From NCBI GenBank assembly GCA_943333505.2, contig CALQTN020000028.1, positions 1 to 52,722 of the forward strand: DNA of 52,722 nt, in the 5' to 3' direction. The DNA comes from Asaia bogorensis (GTDB taxonomy: Bacteria; Pseudomonadota; Alphaproteobacteria; Acetobacterales; Acetobacteraceae). Numbering within the stretch: position 1 is the first letter of the stretch; the number at the start of each line of letters is the position of its first letter. Below the pieces are notes generated by a model. The model saw only the letters and a list, made by a program, of their open reading frames with translations. It did no database searches and was not told the origin of the DNA. The position numbers and the translations under genes are program-made. This document shows, one piece after another, positions 25,585 through 34,493 of this stretch.

Positions 25585-26619
25585 TCACGTCTGATCCCCG
25601 GGCGCGGCACCCGGGGTTGCGCCGGCATGTGGTTGCCGGGTCAGAAATTTCTGCTGTGCACGCTTCCAGAGCTGAGCCAGTCCACGTGGCTCAAGAATAA
25701 GGAAGCCGACAATCAGCAGACCGAAGACAGTCTCCCGCAGTGGCACCAGGATGGCGGCAATGTCAAAGCCAAACGCGTTGCCGATCGCAAGCCCGCCGCC
25801 GCGCAGAAACTCGGGCAGCAAAGTCATGAACACCGCGCCCAGGATCGCGCCCAGGGTTGATCCCATGCCACCGACAATCACCGCCGACAGGAAGAACACC
25901 GACAGCACCAGGCCGAATTGTTCAGGGTTCACGAACTGGTTGAAATAGGCCAGCAAGCCGCCGGCCACGCCCGCATAGAACGAGCCGAGCGCGAAGGCGA
26001 CGAATTTGTACCAAACGATCCGCACCCCGAGCACCTCGGCGGTGCGATCACGCTCGCGCACCGCAATGAACGCACGGCCGACCCGGCTGCGGATAACGTT
26101 GATGGCAAACACGGTCAGGGCGATATCGCAGACAAGGATTAGATAATAGGCGCGGGTTTCATTGTTGAGCGGGTAGCCGAAGATGGTGGCGGGCAGAACC
26201 GTGAGGCCGGCATCGCCGTTTGTAACGCTCTGCCAGTGGACGAAGACGAAATTGAGCAGGAACTGAGCCGCGAGTGTGGCGATCACCAGATAGAGCCCGC
26301 GTATGCGCAAGGATGGCAGGCCGAACCCGATGCCCATGATGGCCGCGACAAAACCGGCGAGCGGCAGGGCTAGGTAGAAAGGCAGGCCAAGCTTGCTCTG
26401 CGCCAGTGCCACGGTATAGGCGCCGACCCCGACAAAGGCGGCATGGCCGAGCGACAGCAGCCCGGTATAGCCGGTCATGATATTGAGGCCGTGAACGGCA
26501 ATGATGTTGATGCCGAGGATGCCGGCGAAATAGATCCAGTAGCGCGGCACAATGGCGGGCAGAGCGAGCAGCGCCAGGATCAGAATGACCATCCAGATGG
26601 TATTTGGAATACGCGCCAT
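25585..26619 (-). CDS. livM: Liv-type permease, LivM class (system 2)
   Basis: A 344-residue polytopic inner-membrane protein: IMTGYTGLLSLGHAAFVGVG, LRIRGLYLVIATLAAQF, VGRAFIAVRERDRTAEVLG and GGMGSTLGAILGAVF are LivM signatures. Its ATG overlaps the livH stop by one base (TGATG). The C-terminus extends about 25 residues past the last helix (KFLTRQPHAGATPG), with no visible role. It lies 44 nt upstream of the binding-protein start. Confidence 0.93.
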   Translation of the reverse strand: MARIPNTIWMVILILALLALPAIVPRYWIYFAGILGINIIAVHGLNIMTGYTGLLSLGHAAFVGVGAYTVALAQSKLGLPFYLALPLAGFVAAIMGIGFGLPSLRIRGLYLVIATLAAQFLLNFVFVHWQSVTNGDAGLTVLPATIFGYPLNNETRAYYLILVCDIALTVFAINVIRSRVGRAFIAVRERDRTAEVLGVRIVWYKFVAFALGSFYAGVAGGLLAYFNQFVNPEQFGLVLSVFFLSAVIVGGMGSTLGAILGAVFMTLLPEFLRGGGLAIGNAFGFDIAAILVPLRETVFGLLIVGFLILEPRGLAQLWKRAQQKFLTRQPHAGATPGAAPGDQT

Positions 26620-27500
26620 CAGATGCGCTCGATCTCGGCAGTGCCGAACAGGCCGGTTGGGCGCACCAACAGGATCAGCAACGCCAGAACGTAGGGTGTG
26701 ATCTCACGGAATTCAGTGCCAAGCAGAAATCCGGTGACCGATTCGAGCCAGCCGATGATCAGGCCCGCGACCAGCACCCCGCCGATGGAGTTCATCCCAC
26801 CCAGGATGATCACTGACAGCACGTTCAGCGCGACCAGCCCGAGATTGGGGGTCAGTGAATTCACATTGGCCATCAACACCCCGCTGATGCAGCCGGTAAT
26901 CGCCGCGATCACCCAGGTGAAGGCGATCACCCGGCGCACATCGATCCCCATCGAATAGGCGGTAATCTGGTCGGCGGCGGCGGCACGCAGCGCGATCCCG
27001 GCGCGCGAGTAGCGCAAGAAGGCGATCAGGCTACCAACAATCACCACGGCAATGGCAAAAGCGCGGGCGGTCTTGCCAGGAATGAACAGGCTGCCGATCA
27101 TCACCGGGGTGCGTGCGAGGATTGCCGGGGATTGCAGGTCGGTCGGGCCCCACACCATGCTGACCAGGCCGCGGATGATGCTGCCGATCCCGAATGTCAC
27201 CATGACAATAGCAATGAAGGGCCGGCCCATCATCGGCCGCAGGGCAAATCGCTCAATCAGCAATGCCACCGCAATCGACCCGATAAGCGCCAGAATGAAC
27301 CCGGTCAGCAAACCAAATTCAAGGATGACAGCGGCAGTGTAGAAAAAATATGCCGACAGCATCATCATTTCGCCCATCGCGAAATTAAAGGTTTGGCTTG
27401 ATTTGAAAATCACGATGGTACCGAGGGCAATCAACGCATAGATACCACCGGCTGCAATTCCGACCGCCGAATACTCGGCGAAAACCATGATCGGGTTCAT
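26619..27500 (-). CDS. livH: Liv-type permease, LivH class (system 2)
   Basis: A 293-residue LivH-type membrane subunit: YSAVGIAAGGIYALIALGT, KSSQTFNFAMGEMMMLSAYF, RPMMGRPFIAIVMVTFGIGS and VIILGGMNSIGGVLVAGLII. It overlaps livG by 4 nt (ATGA) and livM by 1 nt, so the three are translationally coupled. Length and topology are normal. Confidence 0.93.
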   Translation of the reverse strand: MNPIMVFAEYSAVGIAAGGIYALIALGTIVIFKSSQTFNFAMGEMMMLSAYFFYTAAVILEFGLLTGFILALIGSIAVALLIERFALRPMMGRPFIAIVMVTFGIGSIIRGLVSMVWGPTDLQSPAILARTPVMIGSLFIPGKTARAFAIAVVIVGSLIAFLRYSRAGIALRAAAADQITAYSMGIDVRRVIAFTWVIAAITGCISGVLMANVNSLTPNLGLVALNVLSVIILGGMNSIGGVLVAGLIIGWLESVTGFLLGTEFREITPYVLALLILLVRPTGLFGTAEIERI

Positions 27501-28270
27501 GATGCGACCTCGTCGCCCGTTCCGAGATAGGCTTTGATGACATCGGGATTGGTACGCACCTGATCGGGGGTACCCGATGCAATCGGCTTGCCGAAAGACA
27601 GCACCACGATGTGGTCGGAAATTTCCATCACCATGCCCATATCATGCTCGATCAACAGCACTGTGGTGTTCCAATCCTTGCGCACGTTAAGGACAAAGCG
27701 GCTCATTTCGCGCTTTTCCTCGCTGTTCATCCCAGCCACCGGTTCATCGAGCAACAGGATTTTCGGCTTCATCACCAGCGCCCGGGCAAGCTCGACGCGC
27801 TTTTGCAGGCCGTACGGCAAGTCTTCAACATAGTGATGCTGCACGCTGTCGAGTTCGAGCAGGCCGATAATGTCGCGTTGGATCGCCGCCGACAACTCAC
27901 GTTCCTCCCGCCTGGTGCGGCCGAGCCGGAAGCCGGCGGAAAACACGCCGCTGGTCAGGTTGGTGTGGGCACCGAGCTTAATGTTGTCGAGCACGCTCAT
28001 GCCATGAAACAGCGCGATATTCTGGAAGGTACGCGACATTCCGCAACTGGCACGCTCGCTCGGGCGCAGCTTGGTGATCGACTGGCCATCCAGGGTTACC
28101 GAACCTTGCTGCGGCTTGTAAAACCCTGAAATCACGTTGAACAGGCTGGTTTTACCAGCGCCGTTCGGCCCGATGACCGAGGTGATGCGACCGCGTTCGG
28201 CATGCACGCTCACGCCGCTAAGGGCATTGACCCCACCAAACGCGAGATGGATGCCGTCAACCAGCAGCAT
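27497..28270 (-). CDS. livG: Liv-type ABC ATPase, LivG class (system 2)
   Basis: A 257-residue ATPase with Walker A GPNGAGKT (34-41), the LivG hallmark SRTFQNIALFHGM, signature LPYGLQKRVELARAL (LPYG in place of LSGG, normal for LivG) and Walker B ILLLDEPVAGMN. It is the first gene of the operon. Its upstream gap of 419 bp holds a candidate TetR operator 115 nt from the start codon. It pairs with the livF at 23592. Confidence 0.92.
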   Translation of the reverse strand: MLLVDGIHLAFGGVNALSGVSVHAERGRITSVIGPNGAGKTSLFNVISGFYKPQQGSVTLDGQSITKLRPSERASCGMSRTFQNIALFHGMSVLDNIKLGAHTNLTSGVFSAGFRLGRTRREERELSAAIQRDIIGLLELDSVQHHYVEDLPYGLQKRVELARALVMKPKILLLDEPVAGMNSEEKREMSRFVLNVRKDWNTTVLLIEHDMGMVMEISDHIVVLSFGKPIASGTPDQVRTNPDVIKAYLGTGDEVAS

Positions 28271-28689
28271 TTTGGGCCTGCTGGGGCAACAACCGAGAAG
28301 CCCGGGACGATTGGCGTCCGACCTGGTTCAATGACACTCTCCCTAAGCCTCGGTCTTGCTGATGCCAACCGATTATGGCCAAACTCTAACAGGCGTTCGA
28401 AAACTTGTCACCTTGGTTTTGCGCGTCCACGTCAGCTGGCATCGACGCGCGCGATCCTTGTTGCATATTTGCGCCTTGTACGCTGGCAATCTGCACTGGA
28501 TTGGCTGCCGACTGCGTTACTTTTCCGATCGTAGGCGATCCTGCAGTCACGCGCCTGGCTAGGACTTACAGCGATAATCTGGTGGCTTCCTGGTGTCGGT
28601 ACCACCAACCGCCGCCGCACCGGATCAACCGGGATGCGGCGGTGGCTGATCAAATATGGCCGATCGCCAGAGCGCGCACCGGCACTATT
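28271..28689. other. 419-bp gap between Liv systems 2 and 3
   Basis: No convincing gene is present. Open frames here have no motif and run into the antisense of the livM gene of system 3. The gap carries the promoter region of the livG-first operon, with the TCNAAC-N4-GTTNGA site at 28385-28400, and must also contain the 3' end of the system-3 operon. I found no strong terminator hairpin. Confidence 0.5.
28385..28400. promoter_or_regulatory. candidate TetR operator 4
   Basis: TCTAACAGGCGTTCGA, with the same 16-bp layout as the three sites in the catabolic cluster, 114 nt upstream of livG of system 2. The right arm continues GTTCGAAAA, like the GTTAGAAAA of sites 1 and 2. It links this importer to the TetR regulator at 18946. 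Confidence 0.6.
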
Positions 28690-29622
28690 TTAAAGCGACA
28701 ACTTCAACCGCGCCGCCAGCTCGCCGAGCAGACCACGACGGAAGAACATAATGCAGAGCACAAAGATCACGCCCTGGGTGACGGCGAACCAGGCACCGAG
28801 CTGGGCGAGGTAGTTCTCGATACCGTTGATCATGATAGCGCCAATAATCGGACCGAAGATGGTGCCCATGCCGCCGAGCAAGGTCATGAGAATAACCTCG
28901 CCGGACATCGCGTTGGCAACATCGGTCAGGGTCGCGATGCCAAAGACCAGGGATTTGGTGCCACCGGCCAGCCCGGCAATCCCGGCTGAGAGGATAAACA
29001 CCAGGAGCTTGTAGTCATTGGTGCGGTAACCGAGCGAGGTCGCCCGCGGCTCGTTTTCGCGAATGGCCTTGAGGATCTGGCCGAACGGGGAATGCACGAT
29101 GCGGTGGATCAGCAGGAAGCCGAACAGGAAGACCACCGCAACGACGACGTACATCGCCATATCGGATTTCAGTGAGATGAGGCCGAACAGATCGCCGCGC
29201 GGAACTTGCTGGATACCATCCTCACCGCCGGTGAACGATGCCTGGGTGCAAAAGAAATAGACCATCTGTGACAGCGCCAGGGTGATCATCGCGAAGTAGA
29301 TGCCTTGGCGTCGGATCGACAGCCACCCAAAGAAACCACCAAGGATCGCCCCACCAAGAGCGCCGGCAATGATGGCAATCTCCGGGTTGAAGCCCCATTT
29401 CTTGGCGCTGAAGGCCGCAATATAGCCGCCCATGCCAAAAAATGCCGCGTGACCGAAGCTGCCGAGACCGACATAGCCGATCAGCAGATTATACGCGCAG
29501 GCGAAGAGCGCGAAGCACAGCAGCTTCATCAGAAAAACCGGGTAGAGGTAGAATGGCGCGATGACCACGGCGGCGAGCATCACCAGGAACGCGATGCCCT
29601 GTTGGCGGGTAAATCCGAACAT
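28690..29622 (-). CDS. livM: Liv-type permease, LivM class (system 3)
   Basis: A 310-residue membrane protein: LLIGYVGLGSFGHAAFFGMG, IRRQGIYFAMITLALSQM, FGQILKAIRENEPRATSLGY and TLLGGMGTIFGPIIGA. It starts 2 nt after livH and is the last gene of the system-3 operon (livG-livF-two binding proteins-livH-livM). The loop FCTQASFTGGEDGIQQVP is characteristic of a LivM subgroup often found in aromatic-acid and urea-type importers; that is recalled, not tested. Confidence 0.92.
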   Translation of the reverse strand: MFGFTRQQGIAFLVMLAAVVIAPFYLYPVFLMKLLCFALFACAYNLLIGYVGLGSFGHAAFFGMGGYIAAFSAKKWGFNPEIAIIAGALGGAILGGFFGWLSIRRQGIYFAMITLALSQMVYFFCTQASFTGGEDGIQQVPRGDLFGLISLKSDMAMYVVVAVVFLFGFLLIHRIVHSPFGQILKAIRENEPRATSLGYRTNDYKLLVFILSAGIAGLAGGTKSLVFGIATLTDVANAMSGEVILMTLLGGMGTIFGPIIGAIMINGIENYLAQLGAWFAVTQGVIFVLCIMFFRRGLLGELAARLKLSL

Positions 29623-29624
29623 GT

Positions 29625-30515
29625 TCAGTGCCCCCCGCGCCCAAATAGTCCGGCCGGCCTGGTCAGCAGCACAATCACCATCACCACGAAAATCACGGTG
29701 GCTGAGCCCTGCGGATAAAACACCTTGGTCAGTCCTTCAACGATCCCGAGGCCGAAGCCGGTCAGGATCGATCCGGCGATTGAGCCCATGCCGCCGATCA
29801 CCACCACGGCAAAGACGGTGATGATGAAACTGCTGCCCATCCCAGGGTTCACCGAATAGATCGGCGCGGCGAGCACGCCGGCGAACGCTGCGAGCGCAAC
29901 ACCGGCGGCGTAGGTGAGCGTGATCATCCGCGGCACGTTGATGCCAAAGGATTGTACCAGCGCCGGATTTTCGGTCGCCGCGCGGAGGTTGGCACCCAGC
30001 GCGGTTTTCTCGATCACCAGCCAAACCACTAGGCACACGGATGCGGAGGCCAGCACCACCCAACCGCGATAATTCGGCATGAACATGAAACCAAGGTCAG
30101 TCGCACCTTGCAGTTCCGGCGGGATGGCGAACGGCATGCCCGATGATCCGAACTGGTTACGCGCCAAGCCTTCAATGACCAGGGCCAGGCCGAAAGTCAG
30201 CAGCAGACCATAGAGATGGTCGAGCTTATAGAGCCGGGCGATGAAGATTTTTTCGAGGATGACCCCGAAAGCGCCGACCACTATCGGCGCTAGCAGCAGC
30301 GACCACCAATAGGGGATGCCGAGGAATTCCAGCAGCGCCCACGCCACAAACGCGCCCAACATGAACAGCGCACCATGGGCGAAGTTCACGATGTTTAGCA
30401 TGCCGAAGATGATGGCGAGGCCGAGCGACAGCAGGGCGTAGAACGCCCCGTTGATTAACCCGAGCAACAACTGACCAAACAGCAGCGCCGACGGATAGCC
30501 AAATATCATGAACAT
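29625..30515 (-). CDS. livH: Liv-type permease, LivH class (system 3)
   Basis: A 296-residue membrane protein: GQLLLGLINGAFYALLSLGL, MLNIVNFAHGALFMLGAF, LYGLLLTFGLALVIEGLARN and VVIGGMGSIAGSILTGFGL. A second ATG lies two codons downstream; AGGG sits about 9 nt before the first. It follows the second binding-protein gene by 13 nt and is separated from livM by 2 nt. Confidence 0.92.
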   Translation of the reverse strand: MFMIFGYPSALLFGQLLLGLINGAFYALLSLGLAIIFGMLNIVNFAHGALFMLGAFVAWALLEFLGIPYWWSLLLAPIVVGAFGVILEKIFIARLYKLDHLYGLLLTFGLALVIEGLARNQFGSSGMPFAIPPELQGATDLGFMFMPNYRGWVVLASASVCLVVWLVIEKTALGANLRAATENPALVQSFGINVPRMITLTYAAGVALAAFAGVLAAPIYSVNPGMGSSFIITVFAVVVIGGMGSIAGSILTGFGLGIVEGLTKVFYPQGSATVIFVVMVIVLLTRPAGLFGRGGH

Positions 30516-30528
30516 CGCAGGGACCCTG

Positions 30529-31746
30529 TCAGGCTTTGATCAACGGGCAGCGCCCGTCGGCGATCGGGCGGAAGGCCTGATCGGTCGGCGTGGTGCTCAG
30601 CAACTTGTAGTAATCCCAAGGCCCCTTACTTTCCGAAGGCTTCTTGACCTGGAACAGATAGGACGGATGGATCTTACGGCCATCGGCGCGGATGGTGCCG
30701 GCGCCGAAAACATCATCATCGGTCGGCATTTTCTTGAGCATCTCGATCACTTCGGCGCCACCGGCGGCCTTGATCTTGGCGACGCCGACATCGTTGGCCA
30801 CCTTGAGGTAATGCAGCGCGCTGGAATAGCAGCCCGCTTGCGCCATTCCTGCACGACGTGCCGGGGCTTTCGCCTTCAGCCGCTCCGAGAAGGCGCGGGT
30901 ACGGTCGTTGAGATCCCAGTAGAAGCTTTCGGTCAGCACCAGGCCATTGCAGACATCAAGCCCGAGCGAATGGACGTCGGACAGAAACACCAGCAAGCCG
31001 CCAAGGGTTGCCTTGATGCCGAATTCCTTGGCCTGCTTGATGCAGTTGATCGTGTCTGCACCAGCGTTGGCAAGGCCGATCACCTTGGCACCGGATGCCT
31101 GGGCTTGCAGCAGGAAGGCCGAGAAATCAGTGGTGCCGGGGAACGGTGTGGCAACCTTGCCGAGCACCTTGCCGCCGCCGGCTTCGACAAAGCTACCGAC
31201 ATCGCGGGTCAGCGCATGTCCGAAGGCATAGTCAGCGGTGATGAAGAACCAGCTATCCCCCCCAGCTTTGACCATCGCGCCACCGGTCGACTTGGCCAAC
31301 ATATAGGTGTCGTAGGTCCAGTGCAGGGTTTGCGCGTTGCACATGGTGCCGGTGAGGTCAGATGTGGCACCACCGGAATTGATGTAGGCCTTGTTCTTAT
31401 CCTTGGCGACGGCCGCAACCGCCAGCGCCACCGCCGAACTGCCGCCTTCCATGATGATATCGACCCCGTCGCGGTCATACCACTGCCGGGCCAGATTGGC
31501 GCCCACATCGGGCTTGTTCTGGTGATCAGCAGTCACGATTTCGACGTCAAAGCCTTTGGCCGAGACGCCGAAATCGGCGAGCGCGAGACGCGTGCATTCC
31601 ACCGCCAACGGCCCAACGATGTCTTGGTAGACACCGGCAAGATCGGTCAGCACGCCGATTTTCAAGGTCGGGCGCTGGGCGCGGGCCGACATCGGAACGG
31701 CGGTCGCAGCAGTTGCGGCAAGCAAGCCGCGACGGGTCAATGGCAT
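30529..31746 (-). CDS. Liv-type binding protein, tandem copy 2 (system 3)
   Basis: A 405-residue type-1 periplasmic binding protein. ATG at 31746 follows AAGGAAAA and gives a short Tat-like signal peptide (LTRRGLLAATAATAVP ... ARAQ). The mature protein opens TLKIGVLTDLAGVYQDIVGP. It shares long identical stretches with the neighbour at 31757, such as KSTGGAMVKAGGDSWFF and LVFLSDVHSLGLDVC, so the two are recent tandem duplicates (about 70 % identical by eye). Copy 2 has extra cysteines (CTRLAL, TINCIKQ, AGCYSS) absent from copy 1. The ligand is unknown. Confidence 0.92.
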   Translation of the reverse strand: MPLTRRGLLAATAATAVPMSARAQRPTLKIGVLTDLAGVYQDIVGPLAVECTRLALADFGVSAKGFDVEIVTADHQNKPDVGANLARQWYDRDGVDIIMEGGSSAVALAVAAVAKDKNKAYINSGGATSDLTGTMCNAQTLHWTYDTYMLAKSTGGAMVKAGGDSWFFITADYAFGHALTRDVGSFVEAGGGKVLGKVATPFPGTTDFSAFLLQAQASGAKVIGLANAGADTINCIKQAKEFGIKATLGGLLVFLSDVHSLGLDVCNGLVLTESFYWDLNDRTRAFSERLKAKAPARRAGMAQAGCYSSALHYLKVANDVGVAKIKAAGGAEVIEMLKKMPTDDDVFGAGTIRADGRKIHPSYLFQVKKPSESKGPWDYYKLLSTTPTDQAFRPIADGRCPLIKA

Positions 31747-31756
31747 CAAGTTTTCC

Positions 31757-32965
31757 TTAAGCTTTAACGAGCGGGCAATTGCCGGCATTGAGCGGGCGGA
31801 ATGCATCCTCGGCCGGGGTGGAGCCGAGCAGCTTGTAGTAATCCCAAGCGCCCTTGCTTTCCGACGGCTTTTTCACTTCGAACAAATAGCTCGGGTGGAT
31901 TTTACGGCCATCGATGCGGATGCTGCCTTTGCCGAAGCATTCATCATCGGTCGGCGTGGCTTTGAGGCGGGCGACGGTTGCCGCGCCATCAAGCTTGGCC
32001 TGCGCCGGCCCCATGGTCGCGGCAACCTTGAGGTAATGCATCGCGCTGGAATAGGTCCCGGCCTGCACCATGGTCGGCCGCTTGCCTGGCGCCTTGGCGG
32101 TGAAGCGATCCGAGAACGCCCGGGTGCTGGCGTTGAGGTCCCAGTAGAAGCTCTCGGTCAGCGCCATGCCCTGGCAGACATCGAGCCCGAGCGAATGCAC
32201 GTCGGACAGGAATACCAGCAGCCCGGCAAGGCGCATCTTGATGCCGAATTCGCGGGCCTGCTTGATGCTGTTGATGGTGTCAGCGCCGGCGTTGGCGAGG
32301 CCGAGCACTTTAGCGCCCGAGGCCTGGGCCTGCAGCAGGAACGCGGAGAAATCGGTGGTGCCGGGGAACGGGGTACGGACCCCGCCCATCACCTTGCCAC
32401 CAGCAGCTTTGACGAAATCGCCGACATCGCGTTCGAGCGCATGGCCGAAGGCGTAATCGGCAGTCAGGAAGAACCAGCTATCGCCGCCGGCCTTGACCAT
32501 GGCGCCACCAGTCGACTTGGCCAACATGAAGGTGTCATAGACCCAATGGACGGTGTTGGCGTTACAGGCTGGGCCGGTGACGTCCGACGTCGCGGCACCG
32601 GAGGCCAGGAACACCTTGTTCTTTTCCTTGGCAACGCCCTGGACCGCCAAGGTCACCGCCGAGTTGGCAACTTCGAGGATGACATCGACCCCGTCGCGAT
32701 CGAACCACTGACGCACAATGCCGACGCCGACATCGGGCTTGTTCTGGTGATCAGCCGACACGACTTCGACATTGAAACCGCTCGCCTTGAATTCAGCCAT
32801 CGCCATCTGGGCCGCGACTGTGGCGCCGGGGCCGGCGACGTTCTGATAGGGCCCCGACATATCGGTGAGCACACCAAACTTGATGGTCGGCGCCTGAGCG
32901 CCGGCGCGCGTCGTAATACCAGCAGCGGCAGCGGTACCAAGCAAAGCGCGGCGAGAAAGATACAT
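31757..32965 (-). CDS. Liv-type binding protein, tandem copy 1 (system 3)
   Basis: A 402-residue binding protein. ATG at 32965 is preceded by AGGAGA and begins MYLSRRALLGTAAAAGITT, a Tat-like signal ending AGAQ-A. The mature part opens PTIKFGVLTDMSGPYQNVAGP. It is the upstream member of the duplicate pair and ends 10 nt before copy 2. Both keep the C-terminal KIHPSYLFEVKKPSESKG block (VKKPSESKG in both), so neither looks decayed. One permease set served by two receptors would widen ligand range. Confidence 0.92.
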   Translation of the reverse strand: MYLSRRALLGTAAAAGITTRAGAQAPTIKFGVLTDMSGPYQNVAGPGATVAAQMAMAEFKASGFNVEVVSADHQNKPDVGVGIVRQWFDRDGVDVILEVANSAVTLAVQGVAKEKNKVFLASGAATSDVTGPACNANTVHWVYDTFMLAKSTGGAMVKAGGDSWFFLTADYAFGHALERDVGDFVKAAGGKVMGGVRTPFPGTTDFSAFLLQAQASGAKVLGLANAGADTINSIKQAREFGIKMRLAGLLVFLSDVHSLGLDVCQGMALTESFYWDLNASTRAFSDRFTAKAPGKRPTMVQAGTYSSAMHYLKVAATMGPAQAKLDGAATVARLKATPTDDECFGKGSIRIDGRKIHPSYLFEVKKPSESKGAWDYYKLLGSTPAEDAFRPLNAGNCPLVKA

Positions 32966-32987
32966 CGTCGGTCTCCTGCGGTTTTGG

Positions 32988-33695
32988 TTAGACGCCAAGG
33001 TAGTCGTGGAGCTTGTCCATATTCGACGAGATCTGCGAATTTTCGATCATGTCGATGACCTTGCCATGTTCCATCACGTAATGGCGGTCGGCAACGGTGG
33101 AGGCGAAGTGGAAGTTCTGTTCCACCAGCAACACGGTAAAGCCACGCTGCTTGATCTCGCGGATCATCCGGCCAATCTGCTGGACGATGACCGGGGCCAG
33201 CCCTTCGGTCGGTTCATCGAGCAGCAGCAGTTTCGCCCCGGTGCGCAGAATGCGGGCGATCGCCAACATTTGTTGCTCGCCACCTGACAGCTTGGTGCCC
33301 TGGCTTTTCGCGCGTTCCTTCAGATTGGGGAACAGAGCATAAATCGTCGGCAGGTCGAGACCACCATCGGCGATTTTCGGCGGTAGCATAAGGTTTTCGG
33401 TAACATCGAGGCTGGCGAAAATGCCGCGCTCCTCGGGACATAACGCAATCCCCTTGCGACCGATCTGATCGGGCCGGAGGGCGGTAATCTCGGTGCCGTT
33501 ATAGCGGATCGAGCCGGCACGGCGGCCCACCAGGCCCATGATCGACTTCATGGTGGTGGTTTTGCCCGCCCCGTTGCGGCCCAGCAGCGTCACCACCTCG
33601 CCGGCACGGACCTCGAAATCCACACCATGCAGAATATGGCTTTCGCCGTACCAAGCATTCAGACCCTGCACGGTCAGCATCGCTGCATCAGACAT
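32988..33695 (-). CDS. livF: Liv-type ABC ATPase, LivF class (system 3)
   Basis: A 235-residue ATPase: Walker A GRNGAGKT near residues 33-40, CPEERGIFASLDVTENL, LSGGEQQMLAIARIL and Walker B LLLLDEPTEGLAP. I place the start at ATG 33695, which overlaps the end of livG by 8 nt (the ATG is read inside the last livG codons). A TTG eight codons upstream is the alternative. It precedes the two binding-protein genes, an order unlike systems 1 and 2. Confidence 0.9.
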   Translation of the reverse strand: MSDAAMLTVQGLNAWYGESHILHGVDFEVRAGEVVTLLGRNGAGKTTTMKSIMGLVGRRAGSIRYNGTEITALRPDQIGRKGIALCPEERGIFASLDVTENLMLPPKIADGGLDLPTIYALFPNLKERAKSQGTKLSGGEQQMLAIARILRTGAKLLLLDEPTEGLAPVIVQQIGRMIREIKQRGFTVLLVEQNFHFASTVADRHYVMEHGKVIDMIENSQISSNMDKLHDYLGV

Positions 33696-34446
33696 CGGGG
33701 GTCCCCAGATAGGCGGCAATCACTTCGGGATTTTTCGACACCGTGGCGTAGTCACCCTCGGCCAGCACACTGCCGCGGGTCAGCACCGTGATGGTGTCGC
33801 ACAGGCCTTCGACCACTGACAGATTATGTTCAACCATCAGAATGGTACGGTTGGTTCGGATGCGCTTGATCAGGGCAACCGTCCGGTCAACGTCCTCATG
33901 GGTCATGCCGGCGGTTGGTTCATCGAGCAGCAGCATTTCCGGATCAAGTGCCAGCGTCGTGGCGATTTCCAGCGCACGCTTGCGGCCATAGGGCAGTTCG
34001 ACGGCGGTTTCGTTGGTATAGTCGGTGAGCCCAACATCTTCGAGCAGCGCGCGAGCGCGATCGTCATAGACGGTCAGTACCTTCTCCGAGCGCCAGAAAT
34101 CAAAGCTGCCGCCGCGTGCGCGTTGCAAAGCGAGGCGGACATTTTCCAACACGGTCAGATGCGGAAACACCGCCGAGATTTGAAAGCTGCGCACCAGACC
34201 AAGGCGGGCGATATCGGCCGCCGCGAGCTTGGTGATGTCGCGCCCCTTATAATGGATGGTGCCACGGGTTGGCTGCAGGAACTTGGTCAGCAGGTTGAAG
34301 CAGGTGGTTTTCCCCGCGCCATTCGGACCGATCAGCGCATGGATGGTGCCGGGTAACACGCGCAGATCCACGCCATCCACGGCGACAAAGCCACGAAACT
34401 CTTTCGTCAAGCCGGATGTCTCCAGGATGGCCTCGGCCACGCGCAT
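33688..34446 (-). CDS. livG: Liv-type ABC ATPase, LivG class (system 3)
   Basis: A 252-residue ATPase with Walker A GPNGAGKT near 40-47, VRSFQISAVFPHLTVLENV (the LivG RTFQN region, here RSFQI), signature LPYGRKRALEIATTL and Walker B MLLLDEPTAGMTHED. AGGGGAAG lies just before the ATG. It is the first gene of the six-gene system-3 operon, and its promoter must lie in the 276-bp A/T-rich gap shared with the divergent RND operon. Confidence 0.92.
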   Translation of the reverse strand: MRVAEAILETSGLTKEFRGFVAVDGVDLRVLPGTIHALIGPNGAGKTTCFNLLTKFLQPTRGTIHYKGRDITKLAAADIARLGLVRSFQISAVFPHLTVLENVRLALQRARGGSFDFWRSEKVLTVYDDRARALLEDVGLTDYTNETAVELPYGRKRALEIATTLALDPEMLLLDEPTAGMTHEDVDRTVALIKRIRTNRTILMVEHNLSVVEGLCDTITVLTRGSVLAEGDYATVSKNPEVIAAYLGTPDV

Positions 34447-34472
34447 CTTCCCCTTGTTTTAGTGAAATTAAT

Positions 34473-34493
34473 TGTCTGGCATGTATCATGACA
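34473..34493. promoter_or_regulatory. imperfect dyad in the livG/RND divergent gap
   Basis: tgtctggcatgtatcatgaca begins TGTC and ends GACA with two internal CATG units, forming an imperfect dyad 27 nt upstream of livG. The surrounding A/T-rich DNA is unlike the rest of the gap and suits a promoter with operator. No second copy was noticed. Confidence 0.3.

Noticed and set aside
28405-28989. Plus-strand frame crossing the gap between Liv systems 2 and 3
   Set aside because: Most of it lies antisense to livM and the intergenic part has no ribosome site or motif.
30508-31767. Plus-strand frame of about 420 codons opposite binding-protein copy 2, and the similar one at 31895-33058
   Set aside because: The two look alike only because the genes beneath them are duplicates; composition and lack of motifs mark them as antisense shadows.
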